Origin: Limnephilus marmoratus
Taxonomy: Eukaryota; Arthropoda; Insecta; Trichoptera; Limnephilidae
Assembly: GCA_917880885.1 (NCBI GenBank)
Contig: OU862908.1
Span: 9,708,501 to 9,772,500 of the forward strand
DNA: 64,000 bases
Direction of reading: 5' to 3'
Shown: piece by piece, positions 10,076 to 19,161 of the stretch
How the letters are laid out: each line of letters opens with the position of its first letter
Position numbering within the stretch: the first letter of the stretch is position 1
Translations under genes and position numbers: made by a program
Notes under the pieces: generated by a model
What the model saw: the letters and a program-made list of their open reading frames with translations, nothing else
Told to the model about the DNA's origin: nothing
Database searches by the model: none

Positions 10076-11135
10076 CATAAGCCCTTGGAGGTTATATTTG
10101 GTCCGAAAAGCAAAACCATGCGCTCGCATCGAAAGGCGATATTCTTCTCAGGGGGACGAAAATTGTAATCCCAAACAAAGTACGCAGAAAAATTCTGGAA
10201 GCTGCGCACGAAGGCAATCCGGGGATAGTCGTGATGAAGGGCAGATTGAGGACCAAAGTATAATGGCCTAAGTGCGACAAAGATGCTGAAAACATATGCA
10301 AAGCCTGTAAAGGATGCACCCAGTGCCCCAAACCCGTTAAAAAGAAGTGACTTACCTTCCGAACCATGGGTTGACATAGCAATTGACCTCATGGGTAGTG
10401 GCCCTTACCTAGTGGAGATTATATCCTGGTAGTCGTGGATAATTACACCAGATATAAAGAGATGAAAACACGCAGAACCATAACAAGCTTCGAAATAAGT
10501 GGAAAGCTTAAATATATTTTTAGCAGGCTTGGCAACCCGATCTCGCTTACAACAGACAACGGGGGAAATTTTCCAGCGAAAACTTTAGATTTTTTGTGCA
10601 GAGAGGAACATACGACTCTATAATAGCATTCCCTACTGGCCGCAACAAAACGGAGAGGTGGAGCGTCAGAATAGGGACATCGTAAAACACCTCAAGATTT
10701 CTCAAGTCGAGAAAAATAAATGGAAAGAGGCTCTTCGTGAGTACAAGGTGATGTACAACAGTACACTTCATACAGTTACAGGAAAAACACCTGCAGAACT
10801 GTTCTTTAGAGGATAATTTCGAGACAAGCTGCCTATAATTCAGGACATGACGCATCTCTCAGAGGACCTTGAAATGAAGGATAGAGATAAAAGAAAAAGG
10901 GTAGGAATAAGTGGACATGAATAGAAGAGCTATTGCTTGTAAATTGGAAGTTGGTGATAAAGTATACATCAAGAACATGACTAAAAAAAAAAACAAGCTG
11001 CGCTTGAACGACGAACCCAAAACACATATCGTTAAAGCGAACAAAGGAGGAGACGTAAGTCTTCGGAATGATGAAACTGGTCAGCGAATCAGATGACACA
11101 TACACCTTAAAGGAGTGGAAGGACATTGGAAGGTG
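10076..11135 (+). pseudogene. Integrase remnant of the Gypsy-type element
   Basis: Pieces of integrase appear in several frames. Around 10160 VPNKVRRKILEAAHEGNPG is the N-terminal zinc-binding region. Near 10435 VVVDNYTRYKE holds the first catalytic Asp, and TTDNGGNF (10549-10572) the second. PQQNGEVERQNRDIVKHLK (about 10640-10700) holds the catalytic Glu. The KWKEALREYKVMYNSTLH...GKTPAELFF block is typical of the core's end. Near 10930-11090 LEVGDKVYIKN is the C-terminal DNA-binding part. Stops and shifts separate the pieces. 11136-11352 holds the 3' untranslated part and polypurine tract. Confidence 0.85.
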
Positions 11136-11352
11136 CTAGATGATGAGAATAATACTAGTGCTGCTCAAACAAACGATAATGGCCATGTAAATCAATCACA
11201 ATTCGAGTGAATAAATTGATGGACAATAATGAGGAAATAATTGATGATTAGTTATTAAACATAATTTGAATAAGGACTTGCTGATTGTACTTGATATAGG
11301 TACTTATGGAAAAATAAAATATTTATTATTAAAAACAATAATAAGGGAGGGA

Positions 11353-11552
11353 TGTAGTGTATTCACACATGTATAGTTGTGAATAACTCTGTCGTCTCAG
11401 GCAGTGCACGCGCGGAGTTGTGGGGCGTAGGACGGTACTGGGCGACCGACTGCATAGAGAAGACGCGGGGACGCTTGCCGTGAGCCGATATCAGTTAAGA
11501 TGAGTGTTACTTGTTCTTTCTTAATATTAACCTTTACATAGTGTACATTACA
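11353..11552 (+). repeat. 3' LTR of the Gypsy-type element
   Basis: It is apparently identical to the 5' LTR and is preceded by the purine tract AAGGGAGGGA that primes plus-strand synthesis in this element class. Confidence 0.9.
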
Positions 11553-11739
11553 CCTATGTTCGTGGTTGTTATTTGGCAAACTAAGTAAATCTGTAGTTTC
11601 GTGCAGTCGGGATGTAACTCTAGTTATTTTGGCTACAGTACAAATAATTTACTAGTTCTTCTTTTGGCAACTAGATTCATAAGCATATCGCAAGAAATAT
11701 AATAATATTATGTACAAGAAATGTTTTGCGTTTCCAACG

Positions 11740-12350
11740 TTCATTTTTTTCAATAAAGTATGACCACCGATAGAGCGCTTTTATTATTATCTTGACGATT
11801 CGCGGTTACGGTACCATGACGGCATAAAATACGTTTCTTAACACAATAATGCTGCAGCACTATCAAAAGATGAGATACGCAATGTACGTAAGTCTGTTTC
11901 CTCCAAAGGAAAAAAAACTCATAATTATCTTGCATCTCTCTCACACACCGCACCGTCATGTCTCCGTAGACCACTACAATATTACTAGCTGTGACGATAA
12001 TTTTGAAAGTATGGAATGTAGTTACAAGGACAATATTGAAGTATGAGTGAATTCCAAAAATTCAAAAACATCAAATGTCAATGCGTTGATAGTTTTGCTT
12101 TTGTTCTTAAACATACAATACTGCAGCTCCTTCTTACACACTAAATCATACATCTTCCTCACACGTATAAAGAAAATGAAACGCAATTTCCATCGCAAAA
12201 AGTAGTACTTTAGAGAAAACAGTTTGTGTCTCATCTGTCTCACCACTATTTTTTATTGTGCAAGAAAGAGCTGTAGCATTATAACGATAACGAAGTATGT
12301 TTATTACCTTTTTTGCCGTCACGGTACCGTATCCTTGATTCGTCACGGTA
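11740..12350. mobile_element. MITE-like repeat, family with copies at 49180-49735 and 21140-21395
   Basis: The copy shares long ordered blocks with 49180-49735: CAAAAGATGAGAT, GTCTGTTTCCTC, TTGCATCTCTCTCACACACC, GACGATAATTTT, ATGGAAT, and GCATTATA plus CGATAA near the end. The ends are mutually inverted (ATAATGCTGCAGC... against ...GAGCTGTAGCATTATAACG), so the family is bounded by imperfect inverted repeats. Several open frames inside are short and have no motif. Confidence 0.6.
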
Positions 12351-12365
12351 ATTATAAAAGAGTTC

Positions 12366-12505
12366 ATATGCTAGTCCCAGCGAGACGGTACGTGACGTCA
12401 TCGTTCTCATATCTTCTATCTCTTTCGTTGTACAAGACGCGCAAGAGTCGAAGAGGACGAACTTCGATGATGCACGTACGAGTTCTCGCTGGAACTAGTA
12501 GGTAC
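12366..12505. mobile_element. Small foldback MITE
   Basis: The left arm ATGCTAGTCCCAGCGAGACG matches, in inverted orientation, the right arm that ends GTTCTCGCTGGAACTAGTAG (about 12480-12501), with GTACGTGACGTCATC against GATGCACGTAC further in. The spacer is about 70 bp. Confidence 0.5.
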
Positions 12506-12654
12506 AGATTGATTCTTCACAAGTCATTAAAATTATTTATTGCAAACTCCTGTCTTAGTTAGCGATAATTTATTGTAATGGCTGAAAAGACAATTTTTCT
12601 GCTGTCACAAAATAAATTATTGGAAATTAGTCAACAACAAAAAAAGTACCTACA

Positions 12655-12937
12655 TAGTTGCGGCTCGTGACTTTTTGGTGTGCTAGTGTGCTATTACTAA
12701 AAAATGGCATTGTGGATGTTGTCGTAGGCGAAAAAAAATTTTTTTTTTTTTTCAAAAAATCAGTTTTCAATCAAATCCGTGCGGCGCACGGCCAAACTGA
12801 AACTTCCTGAAATTTTTCATACAAAAAACTAATTGAAATTTTTTTTTTCGTCTACAACAACAACAAAGCCATTTTTTGTAATATCAGCACTCTAGCACAC
12901 CCAAGAGTCAAGAGTCAAAAGTCAAGAGCCGCCACTG
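12655..12937. mobile_element. MITE with GGCGGCTC-type inverted ends
   Basis: The right end, read on the minus strand, is CAGTGGCGGCTCTTGACT; the left end reads TAGTTGCGGCTCGTGACT. Subterminal arms of about 60 bases also pair (GGTGTGCTAGTGTGCTATTA against its partner near 12880-12905, and GTTGTCGTAGGCGAAAAA against 12840-12860). CAG-started termini suggest hAT, but the left end is mutated and no target duplication is visible. Confidence 0.55.
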
Positions 12938-12954
12938 AATTGTCATCATCAAAC

Positions 12955-13222
12955 TAAGAGGGGTAAGGCTCTCGATTCGCAATCCGGAGGTTGCGGGTTC
13001 AAACCCCGGCGTGCGCAATAAATTGTATTTGATTAATTTGTGGTATTTCACAATTTATTCATTTCAAATAATATTTGGTATATTTGCGGCACATTCCTTT
13101 CCTCTTCCTCATCTCCTTCCCATCCCCTCTACCTTCAATCCTACAACATACCTCAACTGGGGATGCCATAATCTTACTGGCTCCAGACGGTTGGGAGCAG
13201 TTGAGACTCTTGTGCGGTATTA
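12955..13222 (+). repeat. tRNA-derived SINE, copy 2 (internally deleted)
   Basis: The head lacks its first bases but keeps GCTCTCGATTCGCAATCCGG and the B box GCGGGTTCAAACCCC. It continues with ATTTGATTAATTTGTGGTAT, then jumps from GCGGCACATTCC directly into the CT-rich tail. It ends with GGATGCCATAATC, CTGGCTCCAGACGG and GACTCTTGTGCGGTATT. About 130 bases present in the copy at 22603 are missing between these parts. Confidence 0.75.
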
Positions 13223-13876
13223 AAAAAATTTAAAAACTCACATGTACTTTCACTGCAAATACTCGTATCTGTTCATCTGTTGTCTATAGTTGTTCAGGTT
13301 CCTATTTTTGGAAGCCTGTACAACTTCTTTCTCTACAATCTTGTAATCACTATAATATCAACTCTGTGCTTTGGGAAAACTTGTATAATCATCTGAATAT
13401 TTGTCTTTACTCATTTTCTGTATTTGTCAACATAAGTTTGTTTTTTTTTTCAGGTAATCTGCAGTTATAAAAAAAAACTATATGATTCTTTATATGGCGT
13501 AGATCACCCTTAATGGCTGAAGGCCAAATAAAAAAAAATAAATAAAAAAATACGTGCCTAATAAATTGAATTAGCGACCTACGTACCCGTAAACAATAAT
13601 GTAATTTCCCGTGCTTACTACGGGTGTGACATTTCCAAAATTACAACTGATATAATGTGTTGTGTATGTAGATACGAGATTTTTTTTATCGATTCTATTG
13701 AAACAATATTTCTTGGTTCATCCTGGCAAGTCAAATTAAATCTTTTGACTTTCACGTGTAACAACCAGTAATTAAAAGGTATAATATCGTGTTTTGAAAA
13801 GTCTAAAACTATGGGTACCTACCAGTATCGATTGTGGAGTATCGATGACGGATGTTCCACCCCTCTAGTAATGCAC
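13223..13876. other. No gene seen
   Basis: AT-rich sequence without a credible frame. Near 13490-13540 TGGCGTAGATCACCCTTAATGG followed by an A/T-rich tail resembles the 3' end of a retroelement, but nothing upstream supports it. Confidence 0.3.
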
Positions 13877-13887
13877 CCCATCCCTAG

Positions 13888-14315
13888 ACTCCAGATACTA
13901 ATATCTACAGCCTGTATGTCGGACGAATATCTACAGCTCATATGTTGAACTAATATCTACGAACTTCAGAGTGTTGACTAATATCTACAGAGCGTAGGTT
14001 GAACTAATATCTACAGAACGTAGGTTAGACTAATCAGCTAAATGTGTCCAATAGTCCGATATTAGGGATTTTTTCATACATACTTACATAAATTAAGTTT
14101 TTTAAACTGCATACGCAATATTACGTTATTCCAATATGCTGTACATAATTGCAAATCCAACCTCTGCCAGTGCTGTAAATATTCGTCAACACTTTGGTTC
14201 TCATAGATATTATTCAACAGTTTGAGCTGTAGATATTCGTCAACACTTTGATTCTCATAGATATTAGTTCGATTTTTTCAGTTTTTGGAATTCCTGTAGA
14301 TATTAGTAGACGCCT
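13888..14315. mobile_element. Foldback element with 11-bp target duplication (Mutator/FB-like)
   Basis: CCCATCCCTAG occurs at 13877-13887 and again at 14316-14326, directly flanking the element. The ends are inverted, with core TACTAATATCTACAG on the left and CTGTAGATATTAGTA on the right. Inside the left arm the motif ACTAATATCTACAG...GTAGGTTG recurs about five times at 33-38-bp spacing. Inside the right arm the inverse motif TGTAGATATTCGTCAACACT recurs twice. Arms made of short tandem repeats in opposite orientation plus a 9-11-bp duplication are the hallmark of Foldback/MULE-related elements. No transposase is encoded. Confidence 0.7.
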
Positions 14316-14326
14316 CCCATCCCTAG

Positions 14327-15085
14327 GGCCTACGGAGCGACGACGCCATGTTTTATTTGTAAAGGCGCGCTTTTGAATGCGAGACTTTTGGAGATTTTGC
14401 CGGCTTATTTGAAATGACGGTGCGCGTCAAATTGAATGACTCTTGTAACGTTAGATTAGAACGAGTAAATAAAAACCCACGTGTTTTAGCGTATATACGC
14501 ACACCGTATTTAATTAGACTCAATGCTGCTAGTATTATGTGCCTATCTATGAGAGGAACGGTAAATAAAATCACAATGCTAAAATTTGTGAAGGTCACGC
14601 GTACTAAATAATATAGGGATATTGTCTTCGTCAGTCTAAAATAATCTCTACCGTACATACTCTCATTCCTATAAGTAAAGTATTATAATGTAACTTTAAA
14701 AAATCTAAAAAATGATTTTAATAAAATATTTTTGGAGATCAAGAGAGAATTCCAAGATCTGGTGAAGGGTGGAATCCTGCTCAAAATATCATACGTCAAT
14801 GGCTCAAATGAAAACGATGATTTTGAAAGTGAACTAAAAAAACTAAAATCACCTAAAATAATGACACAAAAATGGAAGAATTTAAAAAGAAATCTTAAAT
14901 CGTTTGTCAACAATATTCAACATAGTTCGCGAGAGACATTTATTGAAATTCAAGGATTTGAAATGAAAACACCAAACATCCTATAGAACTTCTGTTAACT
15001 TCTGTTCACTAGACTACAGTGACTAAAAAATAATTATATAGAGAACTATTACAACAACCCCGCTAAACAAATAATAAGTTGCCCA
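14327..15085. other. No recognised gene; two unassigned open frames
   Basis: A plus-strand frame at 14732-14986 (84 codons, lysine-rich, with LKRNLKSFVNNIQHSSRE) and a 65-codon frame at 14414-14611 have no recognised motif. The first may be a scrap of a retroelement Gag or a host exon, but neither splice signals nor homologous copies are visible. Confidence 0.25.
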
Positions 15086-15087
15086 AT

Positions 15088-15153
15088 GCCCGAGTTGTGG
15101 CGCAGAGTCCCTGTAAGACAAGAAATCCTGGGTTCGAGTCCTAGTTGCGACCA
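15088..15153 (+). pseudogene. tRNA-like sequence with pol III boxes
   Basis: TTGTGGCGCAGAG resembles an A box and GGGTTCGAGTCCTAG a B box with a 5-bp T-stem (CTGGG/CCTAG) and a TTCGAGT loop, followed by GCGACCA. The total of about 66 bases is short for a tRNA, and no regular anticodon stem with U33 is apparent. It is best read as a tRNA-derived SINE head or a decayed tRNA gene. Confidence 0.45.
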
Positions 15154-15271
15154 TAATTTTTTTTATTTTTCTATGTCTTATTCTGTTTCGTGTTTCGTTT
15201 AGATTTATCAATATTGCCTTTCTCTTCAATTATATATTACTTTGATGTGTACAACCTTAAAAAATGACAAA

Positions 15272-15600
15272 AGATGACATAGGCCCTGAGAAAAATAATT
15301 TCCCTCAGGGCCTATGTCATCTTTGGGGATGCTGTGTAGAGGGTTTTTTTAAGGAAAGGAAGGAGAGGAGAGTTCTGGGAAGGAAAGGGGTTTAAGGTGT
15401 GGGTAGGAATCTGGGGTTCAGTATATCCTGGTCATCCGCCTCCAAGACCTAGACAAACCTCACCCCATGAACCCGGGCACCCCTGCTAAATCACCAAACG
15501 TAGCGAACCACTTGGGGTGACCTATGGCAGAGGTGTTGGTTATCTAATAAAGGTTCCCGGGGCGGCGGTACCCATTTCCGCCTCCCAATCTAATAACCAA
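15272..15600 (-). mobile_element. Internally deleted derivative of the LINE at 56.4-59.9 kb
   Basis: Its low-coordinate end carries the LINE 3' hairpin (GGCCCTGAG / CTCAGGGCC) and CATCTTTGGGGATGCTGTGT. Its other end (about 15440-15600) matches the LINE 5' region: ACCCCATGAACCCGGGCACC, CTAAATCACCAAACG, GCGAACCACTTGGGGTGACC, GGCAGAGGTGTTGGT and GGGGCGGCGGTACCCAT. The ~3-kb coding body is missing, leaving 5' and 3' untranslated parts fused. Such a SINE-like derivative would be mobilised by the intact LINE's protein. Confidence 0.75.
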
Positions 15601-16014
15601 ATAATAAGTATTCAAATGAATTTAAAAAAGTGCATTGTAATAAGTAATTTTAACTGCTAAAAAATAAGTATACCCATGCATTGGCTTTTGCCTATGTGGG
15701 AATTTTTGTTATTGTGCATATTATATTAAATTATTATATTTTTTTTTTAATTACATTTATTTTGACGTCTACATAATTTTATTTTTCTTTCTTTTACTTA
15801 CTATTTATAAAAAAACTTTTTTTTTAAATATATCTAGGTATTATCAAATGTAAGTATCAACAAATTTATTGATAGTCCATTCAAAATGCGCATTATGACG
15901 TGTTTCAACAGTGCTTCAAAATACATATATGCAAATCATCTTACAAATTTAATATATCAATTTTATGTTCAAATAATAAATCTACAGGGTGTAACAGTAC
16001 GTACCCGAATGATT
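15601..16014. other. No gene seen; AT-rich
   Basis: Long A/T runs and no supported feature. The end (15985-16010) carries CAGGGTGTAACAGTACGTAC, shared with a fragment near 36930, so it belongs to a repeat that adjoins the following MITE. Confidence 0.3.
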
Positions 16015-16318
16015 TTAACCAGCGATTCCTGAGCATATTTGAAATAAAAAACGTAGACGTCATTTTTCTGTCATGTATTTTTTCACGAAAAAATAAGTTT
16101 CCATCGACGCGACGGGATCACGTCTCTCTTCTGTTACCATGCTGCTAGAAAGAGACGCAGTGCGCGTCACGTGACCGGTGCTGACTACACCCAACTACTA
16201 AGTTGCGATGCACATATCAAAAGAAAAAGTTCACGTCGATTTTTTTTAATTGAAAAAAAAAATCAGACAGATAACATCTCACATTTTAATAACAAATATG
16301 CTTAGGAATCGCTGGATA
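16015..16318. mobile_element. MITE with CCAGCGATTCCTGAGCATAT-type inverted repeats
   Basis: The left end CCAGCGATTCCTGAGCATAT (16019) is mirrored by the right end, whose complement reads CCAGCGATTCCTAAGCATAT (to 16315), about 22 of 23 bases. TTAA precedes the left end; the right side has ATAAA, so a TTAA duplication is only half preserved. The MITE at 40980-41191 has a similar start (CCAGTGTTTCCTGACATTA) and clear TTAA on both sides, suggesting a piggyBac-like family. Confidence 0.6.
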
Positions 16319-16377
16319 AAAACGTATATATTGTATTTACCTTGCCTAACGGAATGAATAAGATTTTGAACTGGTTT

Positions 16378-16470
16378 GTGGCGGAGTGGTCTAATCTAAT
16401 GCGTCAGATTCGTTATTTGCAGAGTTTTTTAGCGCCCAGGTGTCGTGAATTCAATCCCAGCTAAGTCCTC
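16378..16470 (+). pseudogene. Decayed tRNA-like sequence (long variable arm type)
   Basis: GTGGCGGAGTGGTCTAA is a good match to the A-box side of Ser/Leu-type tRNAs, and about 60 bases later CGTGAATTCAATCCCAGC is a weak B box. An intervening CAGATTCGTTATTTGCAG does not form a clean anticodon arm. It is probably a tRNA pseudogene or SINE head. Confidence 0.35.
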
Positions 16471-18187
16471 TATCACACAATATACGTACTCAATTAATTT
16501 ACAACTTATTTATTTTCTATAGAAGAGTCAACGCTATTATGCGGTTGCCTTTGCAACCTTTTACGTACGCTTACGTAAGCGACTTATGGCCAAATTATCA
16601 ATGTAAACATTGTAAACGACACTAAAAGTAACTTACCGTAATTTGTAGCAAGTTACAGAAGTTGTTCATGCGTGAGTTGTTTGACAATTTCAATCGCGAT
16701 AGCGACAGTTCCAATGAGACTCTTACCGTAAGAAATAGTACCAAAATGGGCCCATGCGAGATGTCAAGAATAAAGACAGTTGTTTTCATAGGATTTATTC
16801 TTTTTGTTAAATTTACTAAAATCTAATTAGGTTTAGTGGATAATTACCCGAAAACGATATTAAAATAACACTACATAAAACTCAAATCAGCACTTCCCAC
16901 AAAAACGAATAATAAGGCGATCCATAGTGCAGGAAAAAAATCGAAATCGGAATTCACGCCCCTTTATTGGGGGAGTTTAAAAATACTTGAGAAAAAGCTT
17001 TGGAAAAGGTATTTGAGAATTTTTTTTTCAGGTTGATTTCATAATTTTTTATTAGTTTTTATATACATATATCTACATGTAATATATTATAATCATGAGT
17101 AATTACATTTTCAGGTTACAATCGGATTAAACTCAAATCATTAAATAGGCATGTAAAAAACATAAACTCCCTTTTTACGCATTGTTTATTGTAATAACAA
17201 CGAAATTTAAAATTGATTTCACGAAACCAAGCGACGCGGAACAACACGTCTGTCCCCCGCTCCGGCCGGGGCGTAACTGATTCGAAATGGGTGTGCCAAG
17301 TGCATGGTTCTTGTGCTCACGGCATAAGGGTCACTTTAAGAATCCAAATTCGCAGAGTGTGGACCTTATTGATTGATGTCAAAAATAACAACGAGAAAAT
17401 GCATATTTTATTTTATTTTGTGAAGTTCGGGCGTTAATATATTTTTTTGCGATTATTATAAAACAAACTGAATTTGCCACATTAAACAATAAAACCATAT
17501 CCGAAAAGGGGTTTATAAGTAGGAGAGTTTGCACTTGAAAGTAATTTTTTATAGACCTAATACTTTATTTTTTTCTAAGCTTCTTAAGAGACTTATAAAA
17601 AAATGACCAATGTTTTTAAGGACCAAGGTATGTTCTACACGCAGTATTTAATTGAAGCATCTATAATACTCCTAAGCGATCAAATTTTAAAAACAAAAAC
17701 ATATGATTTTGTATGATTATGCATTATTTTGAGTGGCTTCATCTTAACGGAAAGAAACTTTTCCGATTCCAAAAACAGAAGAGATATAATTTATTTTTCA
17801 GGTGCAAAAAAAACTTTCTGAAAATGAGCTTCCAACTTTTTAATTATCAGTCCAATCTCAATATTTCTGTTTATAATATTACTGTTTTGAATTCGAAGTC
17901 GGTTGCTGTCATTCGGATATAATTAAATAACTCCATTAGTTTCCGCTGTTAACGGAACTAAAGTGCGTGGAGAATAATAATTTTTCACAAGCCAACTTCT
18001 TATTAATTTAAAAAACAACACTTTGTATTTTAAAAATTACATCATTATTTCTAATAATAAAATTTAAAAGCTTATTTCATCACCATCCAAAACAGATTTT
18101 AGCTATAAATAATCCCTTTATTTATTTTTTTAACTTTTATGAGTAAAATCTCAAATTATAATATTTAATTAAATAAAAACAATATTA
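16471..18187. other. No gene seen
   Basis: Mostly AT-rich. A frame at 17213-17437 crosses a short GC-rich patch (CCCCCGCTCCGGCCGGGGCG, about 17253) with no recognised domain. Nothing else is supported. Confidence 0.3.
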
Positions 18188-18235
18188 GCGAAACTCAATC
18201 GAAAATCTGGAAACAGAAAAATCAGAAAAAGATAT

Positions 18236-18308
18236 TGGCTCCACTGGGACTCGAACCCAGGACCCTTTGCTTACATGGCAAGTGCTCTACCAACTGAGCT
18301 TCGGTCAC
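18236..18308 (-). pseudogene. tRNA-Thr(TGT)-like gene, acceptor stem broken
   Basis: From the D-arm onward the 73-base sequence matches the plus-strand copy at 18387, including D-stem GCTC/GAGC, the anticodon region CATGTAA, T-loop TTCGAGT and GGAGCCA end. Its 5' seven bases (GTGACCG) do not pair with the 3' strand (TGGAGCC), so the acceptor stem cannot form. The break lies exactly where the palindrome arm ends, so this half is a tRNA fragment copied by inversion. Confidence 0.6.
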
Positions 18309-18386
18309 TTTTAACTGTTATGATACAAGTATTTTGACTAAAAATACCAACATTATCTTGAGGATGAAGTGACCGAATTTGATATG

Positions 18387-18459
18387 GGTTCCGTAGCTCA
18401 GTTGGTAGAGCACTTGCCATGTAAGCAAAGGGTCCTGGGTTCGAGTCCCAGTGGAGCCA
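18387..18459 (+). tRNA. tRNA-Thr(TGT)-like gene inside a palindrome
   Basis: The 73-base cloverleaf is nearly complete. The acceptor GGTTCCG pairs with TGGAGCC, the D-stem GCTC with GAGC, and the T-stem CTGGG with CCCAG around TTCGAGT; A73 is the discriminator. The anticodon stem CTTGC/GCAAA has one C-A mismatch, and the loop CATGTAA places TGT at 34-36 but has A instead of the near-invariant T at position 33. That change, the mismatch and the repeat context point to a pol III-transcribable tRNA-derived element rather than a decoding tRNA. It could also be a poorly conserved genuine tRNA. Confidence 0.5.
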
Positions 18460-18509
18460 ATATCTTTTTCTGATTTTTCTGTCTCCAGATTTTCGATTGA
18501 GTTTTGCTA

Positions 18510-18950
18510 ATACAAATAATTGTCTTCATTTAATTAAATATAAATAATCGATTTATTTGCATTTTATTGCAAAGCAGAAACATGCTTACCCAGGCCTGGG
18601 TGGTTAAATATTAAAAGCCATATTTATACCGTAGAGAGTTGAAATGCTTACTCTATTATTCCACCATGCACAACAGCAATTAGCAGCAAACGTAATGTTT
18701 ATAAATAGTAGATATATTGATGATAAAATAGCGATAAACATCGATCCTCGCGTTCCGAGTTCCGACGTAACCTTGGATTGTTTCCGTCTCAATCGGAACA
18801 GCGGTTTATAAGAAGCGCGTAATAAAATTACCTAGTTTCCGGATAAAGTGCAAAAAATGAATAAAAAGTTTTCCGATTTGAAGGCCATTTTGTTTCCTTG
18901 CTTTACATTATACATTGGTTATTTCATAATATTATCAAGATCAAATATAA
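18510..18950. other. No gene seen
   Basis: AT-rich sequence. A 62-codon minus frame at 18604-18792 has no recognised motif. Confidence 0.3.
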
Positions 18951-19149
18951 TTTGATTAATTTGTGTTCCTACACAATTTATTAATTAAAAATAATAAATT
19001 GAACATTTTCGGCACGTTCCAGACTGAAAGATTCTCTCAAGTATTCCCCTGGCGTAAGACCACCATGCAGAATTGAAATTGTGTCGCTTGAAATGGCTTT
19101 AGCCGTGTTTGTTGACAAGATTTGGATAATCAGATATTTCCTCAATATG
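18951..19149 (+). repeat. tRNA-derived SINE, body fragment (copy 3)
   Basis: It holds ATTTGATTAATTTGTGTTCC, TCGGCACGTTCCAGA, GGCGTAAGACCACCATGCAG and GCTTGAAATGGCTTTAGCCG in the SINE order, without tRNA head or tail. Confidence 0.65.
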
Positions 19150-19161
19150 GCTGCCCATGTA

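Larger units (their letters stand above)
6392..11552 (+). mobile_element. Gypsy-type LTR retrotransposon with identical LTRs and degraded coding region
   Basis: Two 200-bp LTRs (6392-6591 and 11353-11552), each starting TGTAGTG and ending CATTACA, bound a 5161-bp element and appear identical base for base, implying recent insertion or recent gene conversion. A possible primer-binding site TGGCGACGAGGTAAAC follows the 5' LTR at 6594, and the purine tract AAGGGAGGG precedes the 3' LTR. Flanks read ACCT|GA before and ACCT after if the ends are shifted by two bases, so a 4-bp duplication is possible but ambiguous. The order gag, reverse transcriptase-RNase H, integrase matches Ty3/Gypsy. Protease and the N-terminal half of RT are not recognisable, and the frames carry stops and shifts. 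No envelope-like gene is seen. Confidence 0.9.
18188..18509. mobile_element. Palindromic element holding two inverted tRNA-like genes
   Basis: The left arm starts GCGAAACTCAATCGAAAATC, then CTGGAAACAGAAAAATCAG and GATATTGG, leading straight into a minus-strand tRNA-like sequence. The right arm is the inverse, ending CTGATTTTTCTGTCTCCAGA and TTTTCGATTGAGTTTTGC. A 78-bp spacer (18309-18386) separates the two tRNA-like parts and itself contains TCGGTCACTT / AAGTGACCGA. A related left arm occurs at 62155-62200. The structure suggests a foldback or snapback SINE-like element rather than chance neighbouring tRNA genes. Confidence 0.7.

Noticed and set aside
6392..11552. Endogenous retrovirus with envelope
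   Set aside because: The sequence after integrase (11096-11352) is too short and shows no envelope-like frame.
18387..18459. Bacterial contamination suggested by a bacterial-looking tRNA
   Set aside because: It sits in a palindrome with insect-type repeats, lacks T33, and no bacterial genes accompany it.
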